A stretch of 64,000 nucleotides of DNA from Callaeas wilsoni (GCA_013398955.1 VWPU01008475.1:1-64000); one strand, 5' to 3'. Counted from the stretch's first letter, positions 1 through 11,840 are shown. Notes: a model not told the origin generated them from the sequence alone. Translations and numbers: made by a program.

Positions 1-50
1 TTTATATTTTAATATTTATATAGAGATTTTATATATAGATTTTATCTTTG
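1..50. repeat. AT-rich low-complexity stretch
   Basis: The window opens in almost pure A/T sequence with repeated 'tttatat' and 'atatagat' words. No gene or element boundary is visible. It may be the end of a longer AT-rich tract outside the window. Confidence 0.6.
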
Positions 51-281
51 GTTTTGGACCACTGTCCTAGTTCTCACAAATTAATATTTTCTTGAATTAG
101 ATACAATATTCACACCACTTTGTTTAATATCCATTGATAGATTTATCCTCCACAAGTGCATAACATTTATAATTATACATTTGTGCAGTATAATTACGCA
201 GTATGTTAGGAGCACAGATTCTTAGTTTTAAATCTAAAACTTCATGTTTTCATAGGGTACACACTAAATTTTGCAATGTGG

Positions 282-301
282 GAAAAAAAATAAAAAAAAA
301 A
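282..301. repeat. A-rich run
   Basis: Two runs of eight to ten A separated by a T. Simple sequence just left of the CR1 tail. Not evidence of a processed transcript, because no transcript body lies next to it. Confidence 0.7.
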
Positions 302-314
302 AGACCTGATCCCA

Positions 315-419
315 TTCATAGAATCACAGAATTTAATAATGATATAATGGTTTGGGCTGGAAAGGACCTTAAAGATCATCTAGTTCCAAATCCCGTGCCA
401 TGGGCAGGGACACTTTCAG
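315..419 (-). mobile_element. CR1 LINE, short 3' end fragment
   Basis: On the + strand the order is 'catagaatcacag', then 'atggtttgggctggaaagg', 'accttaaagatcatctag' and 'catgggcagggacac'. This is the reverse complement of the last ~100 bp of an avian CR1. A run of about 15 bases of non-CR1 sequence separates the octamer tail from the body, so the copy is diverged. It is truncated on the 5' side, as is usual for CR1. It has no coding capacity and is flanked by an A-rich run at 282-301 and a TA-rich run after 420. Confidence 0.88.
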
Positions 420-1726
420 TATTATATATATCTATATGCATTTTATAAGTGTATGTACATATGTATATATATGAGCATTTAATTACAGCTATTGATGACA
501 AGTCATTAGGACAATGATGAGAACCATTACCTTCATATTGACCAGGAAGCATTAGGAGCCTGTTGAAAGCAGTGCTGATCTTACTCTGTTCTGGCTACAA
601 CCCATGAAAAGAGTAAATGGGACATTTTCATTTTTTCATTGACAGCACGGCCAGAAGGAACGAGGCAGTCAGGCGCCTGCAAGTGCAGGGCTCAGGATGT
701 CTCCCAAAAGTCATATTTAAGGCAGATCCTTAAAGAAGGTTATCTAATTTCATTTTAAGAATTGGTAAGGTGCTCTAATATTTACTTTCACTGTGAAGTG
801 GTGCTGACTTATCTGATTTCTGCTTTCATCTCATTGAGTAATTTTAAACCTTTTCCAGTGAATTGGAACAAAACCTTCATATTTTCTCTTGATGTAGGAA
901 CACAAGCCCTGTAATCAAATCCACCCTTTGAGCAAATGAAATAGATTGAGATCCTTTAGTCTGTGTTGGGAAGGATTATTTTTTCATCTTCTTTTTCATG
1001 CTCCCCACTGCTTCCACATCTGTCTTAAAATAGTGACTTAGATAAAATTCTAGCAAGTATCTTATTAATGCTATATAACATCTTGGTCCACATTTCCATT
1101 TCTTTCCATTTTATTTTTTTTTTGTTTACCCAAGGGTGACATCACATTGGCTAGTTACAGTATTGCACTCAGAACAGCATTTAGGAAAAACTGCTTATAG
1201 TGTTACTTGAATCCTTCTCTGAGACTCACATCTGTGTACCAAACTCACACATTCCCTTGTAGCTGCAGATCCCAGCATGCAAAAAGCACTTCCATCTAAC
1301 CACATTTTGCCTCTCATTGCAGCCATAGATATTGTGTTGCTGCCTTTAGCTTCCTTTAACAATAATAGCTTTATATCTTCTGCCTATTTCTTGTCTTTTA
1401 TTCAATACTGTCTCTACCACTTCTGGTTTACTGCTTTCCATTCCCATTCAGTCAGTTTGGATTGGGTGGCTGACCTTCTTTGTTTTCAGAAGGCAAACCT
1501 TTTTTACCATATTTTCTGAGGTATGACTTTTAGGGCACTCAACACTTTTCACAGACGTCCCAGGAGTTATTTTAATCTTTGACAAACAATGCATTAAAAA
1601 TAATTATTCATTGATTTTACATTCTGTTTGTATAAATATAGCCAGACCGTTATTATTGCTACCAAGGAAACTGGGCTCAGCAATTAACCATTTCTGAGTC
1701 ACAAAGGCAATTAACAATCCCTTGTT
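420..1726. other. Unique intergenic or intronic DNA
   Basis: AT-rich DNA with a TA/TG-rich patch at about 421-472. The only open frame of note (1277-1516, +) is 80 codons, begins at an arbitrary ATG and resembles no family I know. A splice-acceptor-like and donor-like pair brackets 1490-1520, discussed in the findings. Nothing else is recognisable. Confidence 0.6.
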
Positions 1727-2147
1727 GAATCACAGAATCATTAAGGTTGGAAAAGACCTCTAAGATCATCAAGTCCATCCATTAACCCAGCACCACCATG
1801 ATCACCACTAAACCACTTCCCCAAGTGCCACATCCACATACCTTTTGAAGACTTTCGGGCATGGTGATTCTACCACCTCCCTGGGCAGCCTGTTCCAATG
1901 CCTGATCACTCTTTCAGGGGAGAAATTTTTCCTAATATCCAATCTAAACCTCCCCTAGTGCACGCTGAAGCCATTTCCTCCTGTCCTGCCACTCATTATT
2001 TGGGAGAAGTGACTGACCCTCACCTGGCTATATCCTCCTTTCAGGGAGTTTTGGAGAGTGAGAAGGTCTCCCTGAGCCTCCTTTTCTCCAAGCTAAACAC
2101 CCCCAGGAACTTTAGTTCACCTCATAAGACTTGCTGCTCCTCACAAG
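1727..2147 (-). mobile_element. CR1 LINE, ~420 bp 3' fragment
   Basis: Starts on the + strand with 'gaatcacagaatcattaagg', then 'ttggaaaagacctctaagat' and 'ccatccattaacccagcacc', and continues through 'cctaatatccaatctaaacc' to 'cctcataagacttg'. This is the reverse complement of a CR1 3' UTR and the end of ORF2. The 'aaaagacctctaagatcatc' wording differs from the 'gaagggaccttaaagatcat' wording of most other copies here, so it belongs to a different CR1 subfamily. It is 5'-truncated. The open frame across it (1898-2176, +) is antisense to the element and meaningless. Confidence 0.95.
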
Positions 2148-3469
2148 GCAGTAACTTGAGTTTCTGGGAAGCAAACTGAACGTGTTTGGAAGCTGTGGGG
2201 GCCATCATTTCCTGCAGTATAGACAGAAATGGTACAGCTAGAATTTATACACAGGCATGTAACAATGCCTTCTAATTTCCACAAAACACTAATGCCAGAT
2301 TCTGCAGTCTATTCTAACTTCTGGGGAAGTGCTATTTGATTGCCAAGTCATCCCAAAATACAGGAAATCAAGAAGAAAAAAAAAATCTAAACCCACTAGC
2401 TATGGTAGAGAATACAATATATTTTCCCAGACAATGTTGGTGATTGTGCAGAAAGCAATACCATCAGTTTCTATTCTGCTAGTGGTTGAGGACTTGCTGC
2501 ACAGGAGCCACAGTGAAGCAGTGCCTGGCATGCCAGGTGCGGGCAGAGACCTGCTGTTGTTCCCTCCTAATCAAGGTGTCAGAAGCACAGAGGCTCCCTT
2601 TGTCTGCTCACTTCTGCAGCAGGAAGTGTCACCAACAACATTTTCACAGCCTATTCATTGGTTTAAGGACAGGCAACAGATAACGGGAGAAGCCAGCATA
2701 CCCCAAGAAAAGAAGGGAAAGAAAAGAAACAGATTGCCGTCAGGAAAATGATACTTAAGAATCAGAAAGGTTAACATCTAAATTAAAATAGAGAAATGGG
2801 ACAAAAGAAGCTACAAAAGCAATCTTGCAGACAGAAGTTACTAGAAACCTCTCAATAAATAAAATCTAAACAAGCAAAAGGAGGCAAGGACACCTTTAAC
2901 ACCAGAATCACAAAGACACAAGGGGGTGGCTTGGAAGTAAATGTTTGCTTCACTTTCTTTTCTTTTGACATAGGAATAGAAAAAATGGATAATTTGAAGT
3001 CTGTAAATCTAGCTCCCACTGCAAGTTGCACTTCCAGGGAAGTCAGTGCCAATACTCCAGTGACTCAGCTCCTTCACTGAAATATTGACAATACTTGATG
3101 AAAGGGGTAAATGGAAAGCAAAAATTCCATGGTTTTGCTTCAGACCTCGAATTCCGAACAAAACCAGAGAACATGAGGTTTTAAAGTCAAATTCAGAAGT
3201 CAATTCCTCAGTATCAGAAAGATGCTAAATATTGGGGGTCGCAGTCCTTCACAATTTCCACTGCACTTGCTGTGGTGACACTTGCTGTGTCACAGCTGAA
3301 AATGCCACTCAGTCAGTATTCCCAGCCCAAGGACACCCTACTCCCCGTGCATTCACTTCTTGCCAGATTTCACAGAACATATACCTTTGTAGGGATGCAA
3401 ATTGTTAACATTCCACTCTATCCTATGCTTTGGCATTAAATAACTGCATAAAGAGGGATCTATGTTTTC
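2148..3469. other. Unique DNA, no gene recognised
   Basis: Contains a 140-codon + strand open frame at 2329-2748 with lysine-rich ends and no domain, signal peptide or compositional signature that I recognise. I judge it a chance frame. No repeats are evident except short A-rich runs near 2377. Confidence 0.55.
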
Positions 3470-3470
3470 A

Positions 3471-3552
3471 TATAATCATGGAATGGTGTGGGTTGGAAGG
3501 GACCTTAAGGTCTTCTCCCTGTCCTATCATTACATGCCTGTGTAAAAAGGCA
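3471..3552 (-). mobile_element. CR1 LINE fragment with internal deletion
   Basis: Reads 'tataatcatggaatggtgtg', 'ggttggaagggaccttaagg', then jumps directly to 'ctccctgtcctatcattaca' and 'tgtaaaaaggc'. In other copies these two parts are separated by about 200 bp, so the middle has been deleted or was never copied. It is a minus-strand, non-coding remnant. Confidence 0.85.
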
Positions 3553-6500
3553 CTCAACCTCTCATTTCCACTTGCTCTAAATCCTTGCCAATGTGCCAAT
3601 GGAGCTACAGGCTGAGCTGGACTTGACCTCAGAAGGAAAACCCACAGGGCAAATTGGCCTTCTAAGTGACAGTGTGAACTCACTAACTTTATTTAATATG
3701 ATGGCAGCAGCAGCTTACACTCATCTGTGTTATCATCTTAAATGGAACCTTAACCAGATCACTGCTGAAATGCATGAGACATCTTCCAAAGAGAGCACAG
3801 ATCTCACTGCTGGAATGGCAAACCTCAAAAGATGACTGCAGGGATTGCTGAGGCCTTCCAGAGATACAGCAATGTCTCAATATAGCCTACAAGCTAAGTG
3901 AAAATCGAAAATTCTTAACATGACTAATTTAGACCTTATAAAGTCCTTACTAACACTGATTGCTATAATTACAATGCTAAAAACATCAATAACTTGGAAA
4001 GAATTATAAAACAATTCAGCTATTATCTGTTAAGCTCTGAAACAAAAAAAGTTGAACAGCTTAAAACTTGGAAATCCATGAAGGATTCTCTCTGAATTTC
4101 CCCCCATTTTAACACACATGTTGAAACCCCAATGCTCACCCTGGTTTTTGCAGGAGATTTTTCCTGAACTAAGCTTTCTGTGTATTTTGAGACCTGATTT
4201 TAGAGAGAGTCCTGTGCTTTTGCAGCTTTAATTTCTTTCTCAAGATTTTCCAACAAGCTTTTCCAAAATGTACGATATTCCTTCCATTCACATGTCTTAG
4301 TACTTTTACCCTTTTAGAAATATTTTTGCTCGCTAAATTTTGTACAGGCAGTTTAGGAGCTCATCCAGACATTCCAAATGTGTAATAAGTGAGAGTAGGT
4401 AGAAAAAAAATCAAGACAGACTTACTAAGAAGACAAATGTTTTTAAGCTGTGCTTTCTCCTTCCTTGAGTAATGTACTGCTTATAACCATTACATTCCTC
4501 CCTCGCAAACCTTTCTTCTCAGAGAGGGATGACCCTTACCCTGCTCTCCCATCTATTCTTCTTCCACTCCTCTTTCCATCTGCTCTGGTAAACCTGTTAA
4601 ATCTGCATTAAGAGCTGTGAAAAGAAGAATGTTTGACAAACAGGCTTGACTACTGCTGACTCTGGTATCACCTGCTGTCATTTGCTTCTGCTGCTGTCAG
4701 CTTAAAGGTCAAAGGAAAGAATAAGCGTGGCCCCGGAGGGGCAGCGGTCCTGGGGAAGCAGGTTGGCATCTTCCACCATCTATAGCAGCTCCTTTGCTAT
4801 AACGGCTTTAAAATGTTCAAAGGCTTTTCTTTCCTCTGCCACTCAAGCTGAAAAACTGGACTCAGCCTTTCACACAGTTTGGGTGAATTTTTCTGCATTA
4901 TCAGTTTTCTTGCGCAGGTAAAAGTTCTCTGAAACTTTAATTACAAATGGGTTTTGAAGCCCAAATTACCTGTCCTTGGGAGAATGAAAGATGCATAAGC
5001 AGACACTGTACCGGGTACTGGTACTTAAATGCAGAAATAGACTTGTCATTTTTAAAAGATCTGTCACGAAGGGAAAATTCTTGCAATTCAGAAGTAGAGT
5101 CCATTAATTAAAATGGCAAATAAAGATCCACATTTTAAACCAGGCTATCTGAACCTAGGTAATTAACATTAGTTTATCTGCTGACATGACTGACAAAAGA
5201 CATGGACCTAAAATATTCATGTTAAAGAACTAAGTCACATTATCACACATTACTGGGCACAGATATTTGAAAATGAGTCCCTGTTTTATCAGTATCCCTG
5301 TGCACAGACAGTGTATGGAAACTGAAAGTTTAATACCATACAACCACATTTGCATATGACACAATTTATGTAGGGATGACCTTTTCAATATCTTTCCACT
5401 TCCTGGATCACAACAGCGTAAAAAGTCAATACACAATGGCAGGAATTTTTCATCTAAGACCCCAGTGACTCCAGTTTTTTAGTGGAAAAACTGTAAAAAC
5501 AGCAAGTGGTTGTCCTCCCATTTCTAATCCTGATTTTGCATTTGCATTTAAGTTATAATCTTTTCCTTCGATTTTCTATGAAAGCAGCAGTAAAACATTT
5601 TTTGTTTTCCATTTTTCTGACACTTTCAGAGTGTGCTGTTTCTTAGATCATTATTCTTGCTCTCTTTCCATTTCCAGTCTTCTCTTTTGCAATGCTTGCC
5701 GTTATTTTTTTAAAATGTAGTTCCTGTCAATTTATTACAAACTTTCTGAGAAGTTGCATTTGGCACAAGACTTTTTTTTCACTATAATTTCAAACTTTCA
5801 AATCCTTCCCATCTGTTTTATATGACAGTAATGAGAGTCTTAAAAAGGGACTCTATTTTTGCAGTGCTCCAAAAATGCCTTCTGTGCTGTATATTGTTTA
5901 GTAATACTCTTTGCATAGTGCCATTAATCTCTACGGGCCAGATGCTGATAGTGGGTTTTTGTGCCCTCAGCTTCCACTAGAGTCAGAAATAGGAGAAGAT
6001 CTTTCTCTTTCTGTAGGTGAAGATCTTTCTCTTTCTGTAGGATGTGACCAGTGCTTGGTAGAAGCAGACGCTAATTGGCCCAGTGGGAGAAACATAAATG
6101 CACATACATGTGTAAAGTGTGCTCTGGTTTTTTTAAAGATTAACTATGGATTAACCTTACGGTTTGTCTGAAGTAAATAGCAGCTGCTATTTTTCTGCTG
6201 AACTTCTGCACTACTATTCTCAGAAACTGCAGTAAAAAAACCCCAAAAATTATCTTGTTTCAGTTTTGTTCACGGAAAGCTGTTTTTTCAGTAATACACA
6301 TGTATTCACTGAAAGAATGAAAACGACAAAATGCATCTCTCAAGTTGGAAGTGTGAAGGTAAAAACAGCATAATCCAGCATTAACAAATTTTCGGTCTCT
6401 AAACTATAATCTAGACACTTATTGACTTGACTGCTTTCTGTTAGGCCAAATGGAGAATACCTGTAAACAGTCTTAACCTGATTTTTTCTTATAACAGGGA

Positions 6501-6937
6501 AACTCATCCATATGCTCCAGAGCCAGAAACTGCCCCTACATGCTGGCAACCTGAACAACATGGAAAAAGAACCCATTTAATTTATGTGCCAGTGCATTCC
6601 ACGGCAAACCAACTCATCCACTGGTAAATACAAAAGCACAGATTTGGTGTAGTCCTTCTAAACAAATCAAACCATTTAAACTGAACTTTCTTTAGTATGG
6701 TAGAAGTTTGGCTAAAGAGTTGTTACAAGAGGAGCTCTATCTCTTAGATCTTTGTGAGTCTTAAGTATTGCCTTTCCTTTCTTGCTGGTCCATCTGCAAT
6801 GTTTCTGGCAATCCATTTCTTCCATGATCATGCTTTTAATGAGGGAGAATTGAGCTGAAATTCAATTGTACAAGTCAGTTTTATAAGATATTACCCCCGA
6901 ACAGGAATCAAGAGGTTTTAAAGATTGATTTAGATGA
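3553..6937. other. Unique DNA, no gene recognised
   Basis: No mobile element is recognised. A GC-richer patch near 4725-4760 follows an 'aggtcaaagg' motif at 4706. An acceptor/donor-like junction lies at 4917/4918, and a 24-bp tandem duplication at 5995-6041. Open frames are all under 90 codons and show no family resemblance. Confidence 0.55.
5995..6041. repeat. 24-bp tandem duplication, two copies
   Basis: The unit 'gaagatctttctctttctgt' plus 'aggt' occurs at 5995-6018 and again at 6019-6041, identical over 23 bases. In the + strand open frame that covers it this reads as EDLSLSVG twice. The near-identity suggests a recent duplication or slippage event. It is not part of any recognised element. 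Confidence 0.9.
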
Positions 6938-7012
6938 GACGCAGGACTGGGAGTACTGAAGTATGGGGCAATTCCATCTTCTGAGCTACTCTGTGACTCT
7001 AGGAATGACATG
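6938..7012 (+). mobile_element. Possible MIR-like SINE remnant
   Basis: The order 'gcaggactgggagt', 'gcaattccatcttctgagct', 'actctgtgactctagg' follows the forward order of the 5' half of amniote MIR elements (gained-then-described tRNA-derived head, then a 'ctgtgtgacctt' core). Identity is patchy, so the call is tentative. Two clearer MIR copies occur at 49.5 and 52.8 kb. Confidence 0.4.
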
Positions 7013-9620
7013 GGAATATTTGTCCGGACTTTTCATTTACTCAAAGGAAAAAAAATAAAGTGTTTGGGATTCCTTCCTTGCATGGTGATGAGGTAACATT
7101 CACTCCTAGAAAAAGAGTGAAACAAATTAATCCATTTCCACAAATACTGAGAGCCAACTGGAGATAGGTTTGTTTCTACTACAGATAGAGGATTATTCTT
7201 TATTTTGTGGGATTACTGACATCATCCCTATCATCTGTATTATATCATATTCCTCCTTGTAGAGCATCAGCAAAATTTGAAAAAATTCTTTTGTAAAACC
7301 TTGCTAGAAGGAATGAGAAAAGAGGTATGTCCTTGAAAGAAATCTTCGCAGTGGGCAGCTTCTGATGATTATTTAAGAAAAAGATCCCAGTTTGACTCCA
7401 GAGATATATGCTGAATAGTTTTACATATAAATGTTATATTAACAGAGTCGCATTTCTACTTACGGACAGAGAATATGACAATTGTTGATAATAAAATTAA
7501 CCTTACTTAAACTAAGTTCTTTAAAATTTTAATTTCTTTTACTCCAAGTTGTGTTGGGTACACCTACATAAGCAAATTCAACAGTACTGCCAAACTTTGC
7601 TGGGTAATAGAAGACTTCACTGTTACGTCATGAACATTTCTAGTAACATTTCACCCCATGTCAGTGAATTGGCCTGGACAATCCCTGGGCATGGTTCAGT
7701 AGACAGCACAGACCAAGTCCCATTTCCAACTATATTCAGTTTATATTCATCCTTACTACTCTGGACATCAGCAGAGCTTCACAGCATGGCTGTCAGCTCT
7801 TCTACAGCTTAGGGCTCTGGGTCAAAGAACAACCTTGGGCAGCTGCTTTACTTCTATCTACTCTCAGCTGCTCTAAAACCAGTGAAGAGCCAGAGGCACC
7901 TCCAGAGAGCAATTTCTCCCCATAACTTGGGCACCTGTTTGGAGTTTAAGTCTCCTTCTAAAATGTCCTTTTCTTCTCTGTCTGTATCTCCATTACCTAT
8001 GGACAGAGTTAGACATTTATTACTTAGACAACGAACATGAAGGCAAATCCCACCTTAAAGTCTAGTGATAGCAAAGCCAAACAGGGAATGCCATTCGGGC
8101 ATTCTTCTCAGTAGATCTGTGGTCTAAAAGCAATTGGGGCGAGTTCAGGACATTATATAACTATTATTTCTTATTTCTTCCACATAACCTCCTGACTCCA
8201 GATGAAGTTGAGGCTCCACTGCACCATGCAGTGTGAGAAATCACAGAACATAGGACTAGGTCTAAACAGCACTACAGATGGGAAAGTGAAGTCTCAGTCT
8301 CAGGATACACATTAGCCAGCATGGGCTCGGAGCTAGATACTCAAACATAAGGAACAGCCAGGAGAAGGTGGCTCTTTCAGACTTCAGGATGTTTGATGCT
8401 CACTGAAATGCCCCCTGCAAACTGGCACTCACCTTCTGCCACTCCAAACCAGAAAAAGTTTATGAATGAATTTAATTAAACTGGTCCTTGAAGGCAGGGA
8501 AAAATGCAGCTGATTTTTGCTTTTTCCACTATAATTTTCTTCCATTTGCTTTTCCTCCTTCTCCATTCAGCAAGAACAGGAGTGGACACTCAGAGGACAA
8601 GTGGATTGGGGTTCACCAGGGCAGAAAGCAGCACAAGAGACAACAGGATGCATCAGTGAAATTGATCTGTGCCATTCCATTGCTATACCAGGTGAGTTCA
8701 CTAATTCACCAAGATCCCTGGTCTCTCTGGACATAAGGGAGCTTGTAGACAGAGTTGTCTGGCAGTGGTCCACAGGGAGGAAATCGAGGAACAGCCAAGC
8801 CCAGAGGGGATCCTGTCCTCTATTAGCTCAGGGATTGTTTTCTTTGTAAATTAAGCCAGAGACCTTGAAAGGGAGAACCAGGCATTTGCTAACTGGAAAT
8901 TGTGTTCCTAGAGTGAGTGCTGGCACTGCTAGTGATGTGTCAGATCAGGTGCTGTCCTGCTGAGATGAAGTGGGAGAGAACAGCAGGAAAAAGGAACCAG
9001 TTGAAAAATGCAGTCTAAAACTTTGTCTGTTAAACAGACTAAACTTCCACTACTTTATAGTGCTTCCAAAACAAATCTAAAATAAAGCATATATTTTTTT
9101 ATGCTGAACTCTAGCAATGTATGAAGATAATAGTAATGTCGAAGTGGGAAATAGAAAATACAGATTAAAATGGAGTACAGCTTAGGTCTCCATGCCACTC
9201 ATGGATGAAGTCTGATCAGTACATGTTTCATTTTCTGATCCATATGCTCACTGAAAATAGCACTGTTTTGGTTTTTGCTGTTCCACATCACAAGTTTTCC
9301 CGTTCTCAAGGAGCAGCAGCTGCTGGAAAGTTGAGTGTTTTGAATTCATCCTCCACTAGATGGCAACTACTGAGCTTTCCCGCAGCACTTCAGAAACCTG
9401 TAAAGCAGCAACCGAGTACCTTCTCCAGATACACTGCTTGAGTGCACCTTCATGACGTTCTTTTTGTGCAGCTACCTAAAGATTAGCTGCTAATCAGTTC
9501 GACTCGTGACAGTCTTTGCACAAGACACATATATTAAAATAGAACATGCAGTTTAAATGTAGAAAAGCAGGAATTCAGACATCAGGTAAGTGGGGCCATG
9601 GCTTCCTTACAGGTCACTCA
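7013..9620. other. Unique DNA, no gene recognised
   Basis: No repeat family is recognised. Open frames are 60-90 codons, several overlapping on opposite strands near 8490-8850 where the sequence is slightly GC-richer. A perfect palindrome made of two homeodomain-type half sites sits at 9481-9495. Confidence 0.55.
9481..9495. promoter_or_regulatory. Perfect 15-bp palindrome GATTAGC-T-GCTAATC
   Basis: Seven-base arms around a single T. Each arm contains GATTA/TAATC, the core bound by K50-type homeodomains such as the Otx/Pitx/Crx group (established for that family). Binding here is inference only. No gene is visible nearby to be regulated. Confidence 0.25.
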
Positions 9621-9955
9621 CCCCAACTCTCCTGCCATGGGCAGGGGCATCTTCAACTAGATCAGGTTGCTCAGAGCCCTGTCCAGCCTGATCTTGAATG
9701 TTTCCAGGGATGGGGCAACCATCACGTCTCTGGACAACTGTTTCCAATGTTTGATCACCCTCATTGTAAATACTTCTTCCTTATATCTAGTCTGAACCCA
9801 TCCTCTTTTAGTTTAAAACCACTAGTCCATCCTATTTCTACATTTCCTGTTCAAAAGTCTGTCACCACCTTTTTTGCAAGCCCCCTTTAAATATTGAAAG
9901 GCTGCAATAAAGGTCCCTTCCAACCCAAACAATTCTATGACACTGTGATTCTAAG
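9621..9955 (+). mobile_element. CR1 LINE with internal (twin-priming type) inversion
   Basis: The right end (9907-9955) is a + strand CR1 3' end: 'aaaggtcccttccaaccc' then 'attctatgacactgtgattc'. The left part (9621-9909) is CR1 on the minus strand: 'cctgccatgggcaggggc', 'actagatcaggttgctcaga', 'cttccttatatctagtctga', ending at 'gctgcaataaaggtc'. The two parts cover adjacent, nearly complementary portions of one CR1 3' region. They meet at a shared 'aaggtc' (about 9910-9915). One 5'-truncated element with its 5' part inverted explains this better than two insertions. No coding capacity. Confidence 0.9.
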
Positions 9956-11587
9956 CTTTGCAGCTTTGGATCACAGCACTAGGCTAGGGACTCTAACCAA
10001 TAATTACCAGCAGTCTCTTATTTAATTTCCTTTAGTTTATTTTGTAGAGATAATAAATATGGAGCAGTTATTCATTTTCTTACGATACAAAGACCAGTGA
10101 TTCACAATAAAATTGACAGCCTTTAAACAAAGTCTTGATTCTTAATAATTGCACTTTTTGCTTAAAATTGTTCACTGAATTTAGGTGGGTCATGAACCCC
10201 GGTCATATTCTAAGCCTTTCTGAAATCTATTTCAGTTTAAAAAAAAGGTTCTGTACGAAAATAAATACAATCATGGAGCCCATGCAATTCTCATAATAAA
10301 CCTATTTGGAAAAGTACATCCTGACGGAGACCTCCTCCCACATGCTCCATCACTCTCTGAAAGATACTTGCCAGAAAACACAACCTGCTTCTACTTTTTG
10401 TTACATGAGCATTATGTGAAATAACTCTGCTGTAAAGATTTGACTCAAACTGATACAAACTGTATTGTAATGAAGTACAGTATTTCCAGACAAATAATAA
10501 CACTCCTCATGGTCTACAATGTTTCCTTTTTCTGTGGATTTTTAACTCACCAGCAAGCACAGAAAGAGATTTTTACTGATGAATTGACAAGGTTTAGCAG
10601 GGTTTTTTCTTGTTGTTCTTTATATGGATTGTATGCTGAAGAGCTTTCTCAGAATTAGATTCTGAACCAAACTTGGTGATATTTTTCTAAAAGACATAAA
10701 CCCCATACTAGATATGATAATGGCCTTATTTGTTAATGGTCAGTTATTTTCTGGCAATCTGTCCTCGAAAGGTCTGGCAGGGCAGGAAGCAACTCCTTTG
10801 GCTGCTCTTTGGGATTTCTTTCTGGATGCTCATCCTCCCATTGAATAAGGAAAAAATATTTCATCCTCACAGACACTTTTTTCATGGGATAGGAAAATTT
10901 GTGATCTCTTCCCATATGGCAGTTCTACCTGCCTGGCTGTTCCCGTGCCTGAGCCTCTCTGTCAGTCAACTGGGCTGCCCACAACTGCTTTCCATCCCTC
11001 TCCATATCAGTCCTTAACCTTCTCATCACTGCAGTCTTTCATCGATATCTCCTTAGAGACTGTGGGTAGATGACTCTCATGAACCCCTGAAAGAGCACTG
11101 AGAAAGCTACAGTGGTAGGGAGTCCACCCTGCCATACCTAAGACATTTTTTACTTTATATTTGTTAATTATTGATCTCCTAGAGATTAGCTGAAGTTTTC
11201 TTATGTCATATGACAACTTAGCTATTGAGATTGATGGCATTGGTGCAATTTTGCAGGTTTTAAAGCCTTAGTTACACTGTGGAACTCTTCATCCTGTGCC
11301 TTTAAATATTTTTAGTTTGCAAAAAAAAAAAAAAAAGCTAACTTTTGCAACACCAGCATTAGGAGTCTGAATTTTTGCTAGACACATTATTCTCCCTTGA
11401 ACAGTAGTTAAACTGGATTCTTAAGAACTATTTTTCTTATAATGGAATTAAAAACACATCATCAAAGCAGCAGCTGCTGGCAATGATGGTGTTTCAATTC
11501 CCAGCACAAGAAGCTTAGGGAAATTTATGGTTAGGATTACATGAAATGGTTGTCTCTGACAGCAAAGCTTTCAACTCACTGGACTGT
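9956..11587. other. Unique DNA, no gene recognised
   Basis: Open frames up to 95 codons (10730-11014, +) without recognisable domains. A 16-base A run lies at 11321-11336. The words 'acatgaaatggttg' just before the next CR1 might be its decayed 3' tail, but this is uncertain. Confidence 0.55.
11321..11336. repeat. (A)16 run
   Basis: Sixteen consecutive A residues. No transcript-like body or target duplication could be recognised beside it, so it is listed as simple sequence only. Confidence 0.9.
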
Positions 11588-11840
11588 CACCTTCCACTAG
11601 ACCAGGTTGCTCAGAGCCCCTTCCAACCTGGCCTTGAACACTTCCAGAGATGAGGCTTCCACAATTTCTCTGGCAACCTGTGCCAGTGCCTCACCACCCT
11701 CACAGTAAAGAATTTTTTCCTTATATCTAATCTAAATCTTCTCTCTTTCAGTTTGAATCTATTTCTCCTTGTCCTGTCACTACATGCTCTTGTAAAAAGT
11801 CTCTCTCCATCTTTCTTGTAGGCTTCATTTAGGTACTGCC
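11588..11840 (-). mobile_element. CR1 LINE fragment lacking a clear 3' tail
   Basis: Runs from 'caccttccactagaccaggt' through 'cagtgcctcaccaccctcac' and 'tgtcctgtcactacatgctc' to 'ggcttcatttaggtactg'. This is minus-strand CR1 3' UTR sequence. The terminal ~75 bp carrying the octamer tail are missing or too decayed to read. The same family as the 13.1 and 63.0 kb copies. Confidence 0.92.

Noticed and set aside
2329..2748. 140-codon + strand open frame
   Set aside because: Low-complexity lysine segments, no family resemblance, no splice context; chance frame.
8230..8320. 'cagatgggaaagtgaagtct' resembling an antisense MIR core
   Set aside because: Only one block matches and the expected neighbouring blocks are absent.
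9493..9510. tRNA B-box-like 'agttcgactcg'
   Set aside because: No matching A box or cloverleaf could be found around it.
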